DNA from: Nitrincola schmidtii
Lineage (GTDB): Bacteria; Pseudomonadota; Gammaproteobacteria; Pseudomonadales; Balneatricaceae
Length of the DNA: 64,000 bases
Assembly (NCBI RefSeq): GCF_008973715.1
Contig: NZ_WBOL01000001.1
Location: 124,001-188,000, forward strand
Direction of reading: 5' to 3'
Shown piece after piece: positions 56,333-64,000 of this stretch. A program made the position numbers and the translations under genes. The notes beneath the pieces were generated by a model. That model did no database searches, had not been told where the DNA came from, and saw nothing but the letters and a program-made list of their open reading frames with translations. The stretch's first letter is position 1. The number at the start of each line of letters is the position of its first letter.

Positions 56333-57997
56333 ATGACAATAAAATACCATCCTCTACAGGCGGAAACTGGATGCCTGAATGACCTATTCGAGACTGTTTT
56401 TAAGCAGTTTGGTGACACTATCGCCTTTTCACAAAATGGCGGCAGCATTACCTATGCTGAACTCAATCAGAAAAGCAAAAAGATGGCCGGATGGTTTCAG
56501 CATAAAAGCGGCCTAAAGCCCGGTGATCGTGTTGCTCTTCAACTACCTAATCTAATGCAATCACCTTTATTTATGATTGCCATTTTGCGTGCCGGGTTGG
56601 TTTTAGTGAACGTCAACCCATCCTTTACGCCCACTGAACTGAATTTCTTATTAAAAGACAGTGGCGCTAAAGCACTGATTACCTTCGCTCCATTAGCTCG
56701 CAAAGCTTCGTTAGCCATGAAGGATACCGAGATAGAGACAGTCATTTTGACAGAGTTGGGTGATCTTCATGCCAAAATTAAAGGCAGTTTAATCAATCAG
56801 TATATACGTCATATTTCAATGCCTTTCTCCAAAGAGGCGATACCAAATGCATACTGGCTGAGAGATTTATTAACTGATAAACACACCCCCAAATGGCAGC
56901 CTTTATCCCAATCACCACATGATCTTGCATTGCTTCAGTATACTGGCGGCACAACGGGAACTCCGAAAGGTGCAATGCTGTCGCACTATAACTTAATGGC
57001 GAACTTTTCCCAGTTAAAACAACTATTAGACATCTATACCGAAACTGGTCAAGAAAGGTTATATCAACCCTTACCGCTTTATCATATCTATGCGTTTATG
57101 CTAACGCTTTCACTCTTTTCACAGGGTGCACACACTCGGCTCATCACAGATCCAAGAGATCCAAGCGCCTTAGTCAAAAACTTTAAGGTATTTAAACCCA
57201 CGGTTTGTGCCGGTATCGATCCACTATTTCACTCGTTACTCAAACAGAAAACCTTTCATCGATTACCTTTTCATTCACTCAAATTAACCATCTCTGGTGG
57301 TATGGCGTTATCTACTCCCCTTGCGAAAGAATGGCAGAAAATAACAAGCTGCCCGATCACTGAAGGCTATGGATTAACTGAGTGCTCTCCAGTGGTCAGT
57401 GTCAACCGACCGGATAATATCCAACTGGGTACAGCGGGAGAACTTCTCAACATGACGCGAATTAGAATTATTGATGATGAAGGTCAAGCCTTACCGGAAG
57501 GTGAAATTGGTGAAATACAAGTGCTCGGTCCGCAGGTGATGATGGGGTATTGGAACCAACCAGACGAAACTCGACGAGTCATTAACGAAGAAGGTTGGTT
57601 AAGCACGGGGGACATAGGGCTTATTTCTGCGGATGGAAAATTAAAAATACTGGATCGAAAAAAAGAACTCATCTGTGTATCAGGCTTTAAGATTTTTCCC
57701 AGCGAAATAGAACGACTGGTATGCAGCATTCCAGGTGTTGAAGATTGTGCAGCTGTTGGCATTCCTGACCCATTGACAGGAGAGCGAATTAAACTCTTCG
57801 TTGTTACCCGCTCTACTTCGGTAACACCGGAAATAGTACGCAATTACTGTAAAGAACGTTTAACTGGATATAAAGTCCCCAACTGTATTGAGTTTTGTAG
57901 CGCACTCCCTAGAAGCCCTGTGGGCAAAGTACAACGAGGGAAACTCAAAGATTTAGCACTGCGCCTAAGCCAAGGAACTCAGAGGCACAGCACGTAA
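56333..57997 (+). CDS. AMP-binding acyl-CoA ligase (long-chain, FadD-like)
   Basis: The 554-residue adenylate-forming enzyme has the ATP motif LLQYTGGTTGTPKGAMLSH, the EGYGLTECSPVVSVN motif and STGDIG. The C-terminal KILDRKKELICVSGFKIFPS hinge and the catalytic lysine in RSPVGKVQRGKLKD are also present. It should activate a fatty acid as its CoA thioester. It resembles FadD more than medium-chain ligases, but chain length cannot be fixed. It starts 33 bases after the amidotransferase gene. Confidence 0.92.
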   Translation: MTIKYHPLQAETGCLNDLFETVFKQFGDTIAFSQNGGSITYAELNQKSKKMAGWFQHKSGLKPGDRVALQLPNLMQSPLFMIAILRAGLVLVNVNPSFTPTELNFLLKDSGAKALITFAPLARKASLAMKDTEIETVILTELGDLHAKIKGSLINQYIRHISMPFSKEAIPNAYWLRDLLTDKHTPKWQPLSQSPHDLALLQYTGGTTGTPKGAMLSHYNLMANFSQLKQLLDIYTETGQERLYQPLPLYHIYAFMLTLSLFSQGAHTRLITDPRDPSALVKNFKVFKPTVCAGIDPLFHSLLKQKTFHRLPFHSLKLTISGGMALSTPLAKEWQKITSCPITEGYGLTECSPVVSVNRPDNIQLGTAGELLNMTRIRIIDDEGQALPEGEIGEIQVLGPQVMMGYWNQPDETRRVINEEGWLSTGDIGLISADGKLKILDRKKELICVSGFKIFPSEIERLVCSIPGVEDCAAVGIPDPLTGERIKLFVVTRSTSVTPEIVRNYCKERLTGYKVPNCIEFCSALPRSPVGKVQRGKLKDLALRLSQGTQRHST

Positions 57998-58031
57998 TCG
58001 ATTTATTTAAAAACCTTCACCACAGAATAAA

Positions 58032-59408
58032 TTATTTTCGGTGCGCTAACTTGAAGCAAGGTACATATTCTTCATGGTTAATCTTCATCCGGCGCTGATC
58101 AACGAAACCATCCAGTAATTCAGATAATGCATCGATCACCTCAATATCTCCGGTCAGTTCGAATGGGCCAAACTCTTCAATCGCACGAATCCCAGATTCC
58201 TTAACATTGCCTGCAACGATCCCTGACAGCGCACAACGTAATTGCGCAGCTAATTCGTGATCGGGTTGTTGGCGAGATAAGTTTAATGCAGCCATCTTTT
58301 CATGCGTTGGCTCAAAAGGTTTTTGCAAGGCTAAAGGAATAGTTAAATCCCAGTTAAAGTGAAACGACTCACCCGTTTTTTTGCGATACGCGGTTACTTG
58401 ATCTAAGCGTTCTTTCATGCGCTGAGAAACATCATGGGCATCACCGGTAATAATCTCGTAAAAACTGCGCGCGCGCTCACCTAACGTTGCCGCTATAAAG
58501 CGATCCATTGTCTCAAAATATGCATGGCTTTCCTCTGGCCCGGTGAAAATCAATGGGAAAGGATTCTCTTTATTTTCTTCCTGCAACAAAATACCTAGGA
58601 TATAGAGAATCTCTTCGGCGGTTCCAGCACCACCCGGGAAGACGATAATACCATGGCCAACGCGGACAAAAGCCTCTAAGCGCTTTTCGATATCCGGCAT
58701 GATTAAGAGTTCATTAACAATCGGGTTAGGTGATTCAGCCGCTATAATGCCTGGCTCGGTGATGCCTAAGTAACGACCATTTTCAACACGCTGTTTTGAA
58801 TGCGCTATGGTTGCTCCTTTCATCGGTCCCTTCATCGCACCGGGTCCACATCCTGTGCAAATATTCAGCTTACGCAAACCTAACTCATAGCCTACTTTCT
58901 TAGTGTATTCGTATTCGACGCGATTAATCGAATGACCACCCCAACACACCACCATGTCTGGTTTAACATGCGGACGCATAGCTCCAGCGTGACGCAGTAT
59001 GTGAAAAACCAGATTGGTAATATGCTGAGACTCATGCATACCATCGCAGCAAGTATCTAACTCATCTTTAACATAGAGAAGATCGCGTAGTACTGAGAAC
59101 AGATGCTCGCGAATACCGTGTATCATCTCACCGTCGACAAATGCAGTTGCCGGCGCATTAATTAAATCCAGCTGCACATCGCGAAACTTATGACTGATCT
59201 GCACATCAAATCGACGGAAGTGATGCATGACCTCTCGCGTGCTGTCCATTTCACTGCCTGTATTCAATACCGCCAACGCACATTGACGAAATAAACTGTG
59301 CAAACCACTGTTGCTTCGATCTTGCAAACGAGCCACCTCATGTGGCGAAAGGGTGTCAAGATTGCCTGTGGGGGTCACACTGGCATTAATAAAATGTTCC
59401 GTAATCAC
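58032..59408 (-). CDS. ppnN: Pyrimidine/purine nucleotide 5'-monophosphate nucleosidase PpnN
   Basis: This protein of about 458 residues contains a central LOG-type Rossmann domain with the GCGPGAMKGPMKGA and FPGGAGTAEEILYILGILLQ motifs, flanked by the N- and C-terminal domains of PpnN (YgdH). It cleaves nucleoside monophosphates to base and ribose-5-phosphate, and E. coli PpnN is activated by (p)ppGpp. I use the GTG at 59408 because AAGGAG lies seven bases before it and the sequence then aligns with the MITHISPLG start of E. coli PpnN. An upstream in-frame ATG adds an unconserved stretch. Confidence 0.94.
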   Translation of the reverse strand: MITEHFINASVTPTGNLDTLSPHEVARLQDRSNSGLHSLFRQCALAVLNTGSEMDSTREVMHHFRRFDVQISHKFRDVQLDLINAPATAFVDGEMIHGIREHLFSVLRDLLYVKDELDTCCDGMHESQHITNLVFHILRHAGAMRPHVKPDMVVCWGGHSINRVEYEYTKKVGYELGLRKLNICTGCGPGAMKGPMKGATIAHSKQRVENGRYLGITEPGIIAAESPNPIVNELLIMPDIEKRLEAFVRVGHGIIVFPGGAGTAEEILYILGILLQEENKENPFPLIFTGPEESHAYFETMDRFIAATLGERARSFYEIITGDAHDVSQRMKERLDQVTAYRKKTGESFHFNWDLTIPLALQKPFEPTHEKMAALNLSRQQPDHELAAQLRCALSGIVAGNVKESGIRAIEEFGPFELTGDIEVIDALSELLDGFVDQRRMKINHEEYVPCFKLAHRK

Positions 59409-59564
59409 GTAAAAACTCCTTAGGCGTGTACACGTTGATACGCTTAGTTTACTACGAATTTGTGACAAATCCGTGTTTTACTCTTAAGCGATTAAAATCT
59501 CGACTAAAGATGCACTTCTTCTCTGTGAAGGGTAAAATCAGCGATCTTTTGCACGAACACAGAT

Positions 59565-60809
59565 ATGGACTTTATGACCAGTACAGACATCAGTTCAGAA
59601 TTGAACTCTGAAAATAGAGGCGGCCCACGTGAAGAGCTGCATAAATACGATACTCATTACACGTTACTGGGTACGGCGCATGTTTCGAAAGCCAGTGCTG
59701 ATGAAGTCCGAGCGCTTATTCGTTCAGGTGAATTTGATGCTGTGGCAATAGAATTATGTCCTAATCGTTTGCGCAGCATGCAAGACCCAGATGCGTTGGC
59801 ACGCATGGATCTATTCCAAGTGATTCGTGAAGGTAAAGCTGGCATGGTTGCCGCCAGCCTTGCATTAGGCGCCTTTCAACAGCGGGTTGCAGAAGAAAGT
59901 GGTATCGCACCCGGTGCGGAAATGAAAGCTGCGATTGAAGAAGCGGAAGCACTGAAGCTGCCGGTGATGGTCATTGATCGAGACATTGGCATTACGTTGA
60001 AACGTGTCTATCGTAGTGTCCCTTGGTGGCAACGGATGAACTTGATCAGTGGTTTAATGGCTAGTTTGGTTTCTAAAGAGAAAGTCAGTGCTGAAGAAAT
60101 CGAAAAACTGAAACAAGGCGATGTGCTTGAATCAACCTTTACCGAATTTGCAGAAGAGTCAGAGCACTTATACCAAGCCCTGATCGCAGAGCGTGATCAC
60201 TATATGGCGTTACGCTTAGCACAAGAGAATGGCGATAGTCGCTATAAACGAGTGTTAGTCGTTATTGGTGCCGGACATCTGAAAGGAATGGCTGACAACC
60301 TCCGTGGACACCTTCCGGAAGACCCGCAAGAGCAGCTATCGCTATTAGAACAAACACCGAAAGGCAGCCGTTGGCCTAAGCTGATTCCTTGGGTCATTAT
60401 GCTACTGGTTTTAACCGGTTTTGCGATAGGTTTTAGCCGTAACAGCGACTTAGGCTGGCAACTCGTCATGGAGTGGGTGTTAATTAATGGAACTCTCGCT
60501 GCACTGGGAACCATCATCGCCACCGCACACCCGCTGACCATTATTGGAACTTTTTTTGCGGCACCTTTTACCTCACTCAATCCAACAATTGGAGCAGGCA
60601 TGGTAGCCGCTGCAATCGAAATTGCCATGCGTAAACCGACGGTCGGAGATTTTTCACATCTTCGTCACGATGTCACCGAAATGCGCGGCTGGTGGCGAAA
60701 CCGGGTATCGCGTACTTTACTGGTGTTTATGCTGGCAACCTTTGGCTCAGCTGCAGGCACTTATTTGGGTGGCTTTAGGATATTTGGTCAGCTCGCAGGC
60801 AGCGGCTAA
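59565..60809 (+). CDS. TraB/PrgY family membrane protein
   Basis: The 414-residue protein has an N-terminal TraB domain (YTLLGTAHVSKASADEVRAL; DAVAIELCPNRL; LVVIGAGHLKGM). A C-terminal membrane region of about four helices starts near residue 265. The fold resembles erythromycin-esterase/GumN-like hydrolases, and the enterococcal relatives act on peptide pheromones; no substrate is known in this group. Ribosome-site evidence is weak: ATG 59565 and ATG 59574 are both possible. It is divergent from ppnN and convergent with moaA. Confidence 0.88.
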   Translation: MDFMTSTDISSELNSENRGGPREELHKYDTHYTLLGTAHVSKASADEVRALIRSGEFDAVAIELCPNRLRSMQDPDALARMDLFQVIREGKAGMVAASLALGAFQQRVAEESGIAPGAEMKAAIEEAEALKLPVMVIDRDIGITLKRVYRSVPWWQRMNLISGLMASLVSKEKVSAEEIEKLKQGDVLESTFTEFAEESEHLYQALIAERDHYMALRLAQENGDSRYKRVLVVIGAGHLKGMADNLRGHLPEDPQEQLSLLEQTPKGSRWPKLIPWVIMLLVLTGFAIGFSRNSDLGWQLVMEWVLINGTLAALGTIIATAHPLTIIGTFFAAPFTSLNPTIGAGMVAAAIEIAMRKPTVGDFSHLRHDVTEMRGWWRNRVSRTLLVFMLATFGSAAGTYLGGFRIFGQLAGSG

Positions 60810-60824
60810 TACTGAACAGGCAAA

Positions 60825-61832
60825 CTATCCTCCCGTCATATTCATAAAGCGAACAATTTGCACATCGCCATCAGTGGTAAAGTGATGGCGTTCAGGTTTT
60901 AGGTCCATGGCTTCAATAATCGCCTGACGTAGAGGCTCGTTATCCGTTGGATTAGCTCTTAGAATTGGACGCAGATCAATTGAATGCTCATTTCCTAAAC
61001 AGAGTAATAAGCGACCCTCTGCTGTCACTCTGACGCGATTACAATCACCACAGAAATTATGACTGTGCGGTGAAATGAAGCCGATTCTGCTAGGACTATC
61101 TTGCATGGCATAATAGCGAGAAGGTCCTCCTGTTTGCTGTTTAATCGCAGTCAGTGAATAGCGCTGTTCAATGACGTCTTTGACCTCATCACTGGAACAA
61201 AACGTTTCTTCTCGACCATGATCTGACACTTCGCCCAAGGGCATCTCTTCAATAAAACTAATATCAATACCACGCTGACGAACAAACTCGATCAACTCAA
61301 GAATTTCGTCATCGTTACGGCCACGCATAATGACAGTATTGAGTTTAATTCTCTGAAAACCTGCTTGCTGAGCGGCATCGATGCCATCAATAACCTTGCG
61401 TAGTTCACCATTACGTGTGATACGCTTAAATTTCTCCGCATCCAGTGAATCTAAACTAATGTTTAAACGATGCATACCTGAGTCTTTCAGTGATTTGGCA
61501 AAACGTGGCAACTGACTACCATTGGTAGTCATAGTGAAGTCTTTCAAGCCGAGCGTGCCAATGTAGTCCACCAACTGCATGACATCACGTCTAACCAGTG
61601 GCTCACCACCGGTTAAACGTACCTTCTCAACGCCTAAATCCACAAAAACAGAAGCGACACGACCTATCTCTTCAAGAGTGAGAACTTGATCACGTGGAAG
61701 AAACGTCATTTTTTCGGTCATGCAGTAGACACAACGAAAATCGCATCGATCCGTAACCGACAATCGAACATATTTTACGCGCCGACCAAAACGGTCAACT
61801 AAACCTTCGGTATGCTGAATAGTTTTAGTCAT
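60825..61832 (-). CDS. moaA: GTP 3',8-cyclase MoaA
   Basis: This 335-residue radical-SAM enzyme performs the first step of molybdopterin synthesis. The N-terminal cluster motif is CDFRCVYC, the SAM-contact GGEP is in [12 protein letters not shown], and the second 4Fe-4S cluster lies in [19 protein letters not shown]. The protein ends in the conserved double glycine (MNMTGG). It overlaps moaE by eight bases and is the last gene of the moeA-moaCD-moaE-moaA operon. Confidence 0.97.
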   Translation of the reverse strand: MTKTIQHTEGLVDRFGRRVKYVRLSVTDRCDFRCVYCMTEKMTFLPRDQVLTLEEIGRVASVFVDLGVEKVRLTGGEPLVRRDVMQLVDYIGTLGLKDFTMTTNGSQLPRFAKSLKDSGMHRLNISLDSLDAEKFKRITRNGELRKVIDGIDAAQQAGFQRIKLNTVIMRGRNDDEILELIEFVRQRGIDISFIEEMPLGEVSDHGREETFCSSDEVKDVIEQRYSLTAIKQQTGGPSRYYAMQDSPSRIGFISPHSHNFCGDCNRVRVTAEGRLLLCLGNEHSIDLRPILRANPTDNEPLRQAIIEAMDLKPERHHFTTDGDVQIVRFMNMTGG

Positions 61833-62289
61833 CTGTTACCTCCCAACGCTTAACTGCTTGCGTATCAGAAGTCCTTGAGCTGACCCAATAATCACCAGTA
61901 CGGGTGTGCTCTTTTTTCCAAAACGGCGCTTGTGTTTTTAAATAATCCATAATGAAATTACAGGCATCAAATGCTGCCTGTCGATGAGCAGAAGCTACAG
62001 CAACAAGAACAATAGGATCACCTGGCTCCAAGCGACCCACACGATGAACAATGGTGCCCCCTAATAAGGGCCAGCGATCAGCAGCTTGGTGTGCTATCTG
62101 ATGTAATTGTTGTTCAGTCATACCTGGATAATGCTCTAGGGTTAACGCAACAACATCAGGCTTCTCATTAAAATCGCGAACTAAACCTACAAATGTAGCA
62201 ACTGCACCTATATCCGTTCGGCTGGCGGTCATTCGATCCACTTCGGCTCCAGAGTTAAAGGCTTCGTGTTGCACTCGAACATCAAACAC
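61825..62289 (-). CDS. moaE: Molybdopterin synthase catalytic subunit MoaE
   Basis: The 154-residue subunit transfers sulfur from MoaD thiocarboxylate onto precursor Z. Motifs visible are [47 protein letters not shown] and the C-terminal active-site lysine region APFWKKEH. It lies three bases after the moaC-moaD fusion gene whose C-terminal domain is its partner. Confidence 0.96.
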   Translation of the reverse strand: MFDVRVQHEAFNSGAEVDRMTASRTDIGAVATFVGLVRDFNEKPDVVALTLEHYPGMTEQQLHQIAHQAADRWPLLGGTIVHRVGRLEPGDPIVLVAVASAHRQAAFDACNFIMDYLKTQAPFWKKEHTRTGDYWVSSRTSDTQAVKRWEVTDD

Positions 62290-62292
62290 GCA

Positions 62293-63120
62293 TCAACCTC
62301 CCGTTACCGGTGGGAAAAATGCGACTTCATCACCTGCAGATATAACTGCTTGCTTGTCAGCCATTTTATGGTTAACGGCGACCATCAATCCTGAACGGTC
62401 TAGAATTGACGCAAGCTCGGCTTGATGTTGGCGCAGCCATTGCGATAAGCCATCGATAGTCAAGGGATAGCCTTCAGACTCTAGATCATTCAGGCTGACG
62501 GCAATCTCATCCTGCTTAAGTTGCTCACGTAACTCAGCAAAAAAGCGTACCTGAAGCGTGCGCGTGGCTAGATGACTGGTTTCTTTAACCGATGTTCCAG
62601 CAGTATGGATTGAGCCAGCTTCTGACGGTTGTTCAGATCGATCATCCCCATAACGCCAATCACCTGATTTTCCACCCCGTTTTTCCAATACACGGATATC
62701 TCCGATTAACATGGTCTTATCCACAGCTTTACACATGTCATAAAGCGTGAGGGCTGCGACAGAAGCGGCAGTTAAGGCTTCCATTTCAACGCCAGTTTGA
62801 CCTGCCAACTTGCAGGTCGCTGCGATGCGAATGCCTGGCAAACTCGCATCAGGTTCAAATTCAACCGATACCTTAGATAACATCAAAGGGTGACATAACG
62901 GAATCAGATCTGGCGTTCGCTTAGCCGCTTGAATACCCGCTATTCTCGCCGTTGCTAATACGTCCCCTTTGGTATGACCACCCGCCAAGATCATCTCTAG
63001 TGTTTCTGCTTTCATTGTCACACTGGCACTGGCTATTGCGGTCCTCGATGTAATCGCTTTGGCAGAAACATCTACCATGTGCGCCTGACCTTTATGATCG
63101 ATGTGGGTAAACTGTGACAT
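62293..63120 (-). CDS. moaC: MoaC-MoaD fusion (cyclic pyranopterin phosphate synthase plus sulfur carrier)
   Basis: This 275-residue protein joins two molybdopterin proteins. Residues 1 to about 160 are MoaC ([56 protein letters not shown]), which completes cPMP formation. After a linker, residues about 188-275 are a MoaD ubiquitin-like carrier ending in the thiocarboxylate-forming GG of FFPPVTGG. Both activities appear intact. It is 56 bases after moeA and three bases before moaE. Confidence 0.94.
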   Translation of the reverse strand: MSQFTHIDHKGQAHMVDVSAKAITSRTAIASASVTMKAETLEMILAGGHTKGDVLATARIAGIQAAKRTPDLIPLCHPLMLSKVSVEFEPDASLPGIRIAATCKLAGQTGVEMEALTAASVAALTLYDMCKAVDKTMLIGDIRVLEKRGGKSGDWRYGDDRSEQPSEAGSIHTAGTSVKETSHLATRTLQVRFFAELREQLKQDEIAVSLNDLESEGYPLTIDGLSQWLRQHQAELASILDRSGLMVAVNHKMADKQAVISAGDEVAFFPPVTGG

Positions 63121-63176
63121 AGTGTTTAGTTCTCTTTATACCTATGTAAGTCAAAACTTCTTTTCGTTATGAGTAT

Positions 63177-64000
63177 TTAAACCAAGGGATAACCGGGCAG
63201 CCATCTACTAAACGGATAAATTTTTACTAATTCTCCCGCCTCAATATGGTCCCTCGTTTCTTCTATACGTATCAGGCAGTTGGCTTCATGCATTGAGGTT
63301 AAAATACCAGAACCTTGAGGACCCGTTGTTCTCACTTCAACTTCACCTTTTTCATTGATGGTATATATGCCTCGATGAAAGTCACTTCTACCGATTCGAC
63401 TTTTCATCGATTCTGTAGCCTTACTGGTCCAAGTTAAACCGACCCACTCTGTTTCTCCTTGAAGCCTACGAATCAAAGGCTGGATCAAAATGCAGAAAGT
63501 GACCAATACTGCGACTGGATTGCCAGGAAGGCCTGCAAAAAGACAGGTTTCACCTTGGTTATTAACGCCTAAATCACCAAAAGCTATCGGCCTACCTGGA
63601 CGAATCGCCAGTTGCCAAAAATTGGTATTCCCAAGTTTATTTAACGCTTGTTTTACAAAGTCAGCTTCACCGACTGAAACGCCACCACTGGTCAGAACCA
63701 ATCGGTGATGTAACGCAGCGTCTCGTAGGGAAGCCTCTATCGCTGCTTGGTTATCGGGTAAAATACCTAAATCTGATACCTCGCATTCCAAACCTCTTAG
63801 CATAGCAATCAGTGTGAAACGATTGGTGTCATAGATACCATCATCGCCGCGCAACTCGCCGGGTGCACAGACTTCATCACCGGTAGAAAAAACAGCCACT
63901 TTCAGCGTTTGATAAACATTAACTTCAGCAAATCCAAGTGAAGCAATCATACCAATCTCGACAGATCCTAAGCGCTGTCCTCGATTTAAGACCAAAGAAC
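63177..64000 (-). CDS. moeA: Molybdopterin molybdenumtransferase MoeA (5' partial)
   Basis: The frame runs off the right edge, so the N-terminus is missing; about 274 residues are visible. The MoeA core is clear: VAVFSTGDEVCAPGE, YDTNRFTLIAML, VLTSGGVSVGEADFVKQAL, RPGRPIAFG and FAGLPGNPVAVLVTF, followed by the C-terminal beta-barrel domain. MoeA inserts molybdate into adenylylated molybdopterin. It is the most upstream mo gene in this window. Confidence 0.95.
   Translation of the reverse strand, partial: SLVLNRGQRLGSVEIGMIASLGFAEVNVYQTLKVAVFSTGDEVCAPGELRGDDGIYDTNRFTLIAMLRGLECEVSDLGILPDNQAAIEASLRDAALHHRLVLTSGGVSVGEADFVKQALNKLGNTNFWQLAIRPGRPIAFGDLGVNNQGETCLFAGLPGNPVAVLVTFCILIQPLIRRLQGETEWVGLTWTSKATESMKSRIGRSDFHRGIYTINEKGEVEVRTTGPQGSGILTSMHEANCLIRIEETRDHIEAGELVKIYPFSRWLPGYPLV

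Noticed and set aside
56065-56448. 127-codon minus-strand frame between the amidotransferase and acyl-CoA ligase genes
   Set aside because: It lies almost wholly antisense to the two conserved genes and has no recognisable domain.
60242-60628. 128-codon minus-strand frame inside the TraB-family gene
   Set aside because: Antisense shadow of a conserved membrane protein; no motif or initiation signal.

Overview
This 64 kb window is chromosomal sequence from a gammaproteobacterium, most likely a marine, Oceanospirillales-like one. I infer this from moderate GC content, PpnN, YadG/YadH, SlyD and MoaE close to E. coli and Pseudomonas forms, a ChrR-type ECF sigma operon, and a Pseudomonas-like secondary chemotaxis cluster with an HsbR/HsbA-like partner switch. 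I cannot name the genus. Nearly everything is intact, tightly packed core or shell genes. I see no insertion sequence, prophage, integrase or CRISPR array, and no gene-free stretch longer than about 300 bases. The longest such stretch, 27418-27645, holds a tRNA promoter. The first gene (lpxR-like) and the last (moeA) run off the window edges.

Layout. Bases 1-13823 hold an LpxR-like outer membrane gene, then a leftward block (ECF sigma, chrR, photolyase, retropepsin-like protease, HopJ-like, dgt, yciH). Divergent from it is a rightward operon (FAD oxidase, DUF1365, cfa, MFS, DUF3833 lipoprotein). Each side of the sigma gene carries one TGATC/CGTA promoter of the type used by ChrR-linked sigma factors, so this looks like a singlet-oxygen or photo-oxidative stress regulon. 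An NTF2-like protein, an SDR and a DUF6134-like gene follow. Bases 13911-21000 hold a sCache chemoreceptor, ppiA, a thioesterase, a nitroreductase, queF, a YadGH-type ABC exporter and a metal-efflux permease. Bases 21073-27417 hold central metabolism (pykA, gap, glpD, glpK) flanked by two tRNA clusters (Gly-Glu and Glu-Glu-Gly).

Bases 27646-35682 hold an unknown membrane-anchored protein, a pirin/AzoR/LysR redox module, a secreted glutathione peroxidase, an HPF-like ribosome factor, and an amidoligase-type module (two retropepsin-like proteases, a 7TM inactive transglutaminase and an ATP-grasp ligase). Bases 35748-49787 are one long leftward chemotaxis operon: cheY-cheA-cheW-mcp-mcp-cheR-cheD-cheB-mcp-STAS-(receiver-PP2C-ATPase)-cheD. 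It contains no recognisable separate CheZ, CheC or CheX. The third MCP instead carries a CheZ-like D-x3-Q motif and a CheZ/FliM-like acidic-hydrophobic tail. One of the two CheD copies has lost the catalytic cysteine. This locus is the best candidate here for something undescribed.

Bases 49903-64000 hold slyD, a diguanylate cyclase, an exonuclease, deaD, an M23 peptidase-bactofilin pair, a YafJ-type amidotransferase, an acyl-CoA ligase, ppnN, a TraB-family protein, and a molybdopterin operon (moeA, a moaC-moaD fusion, moaE, moaA).
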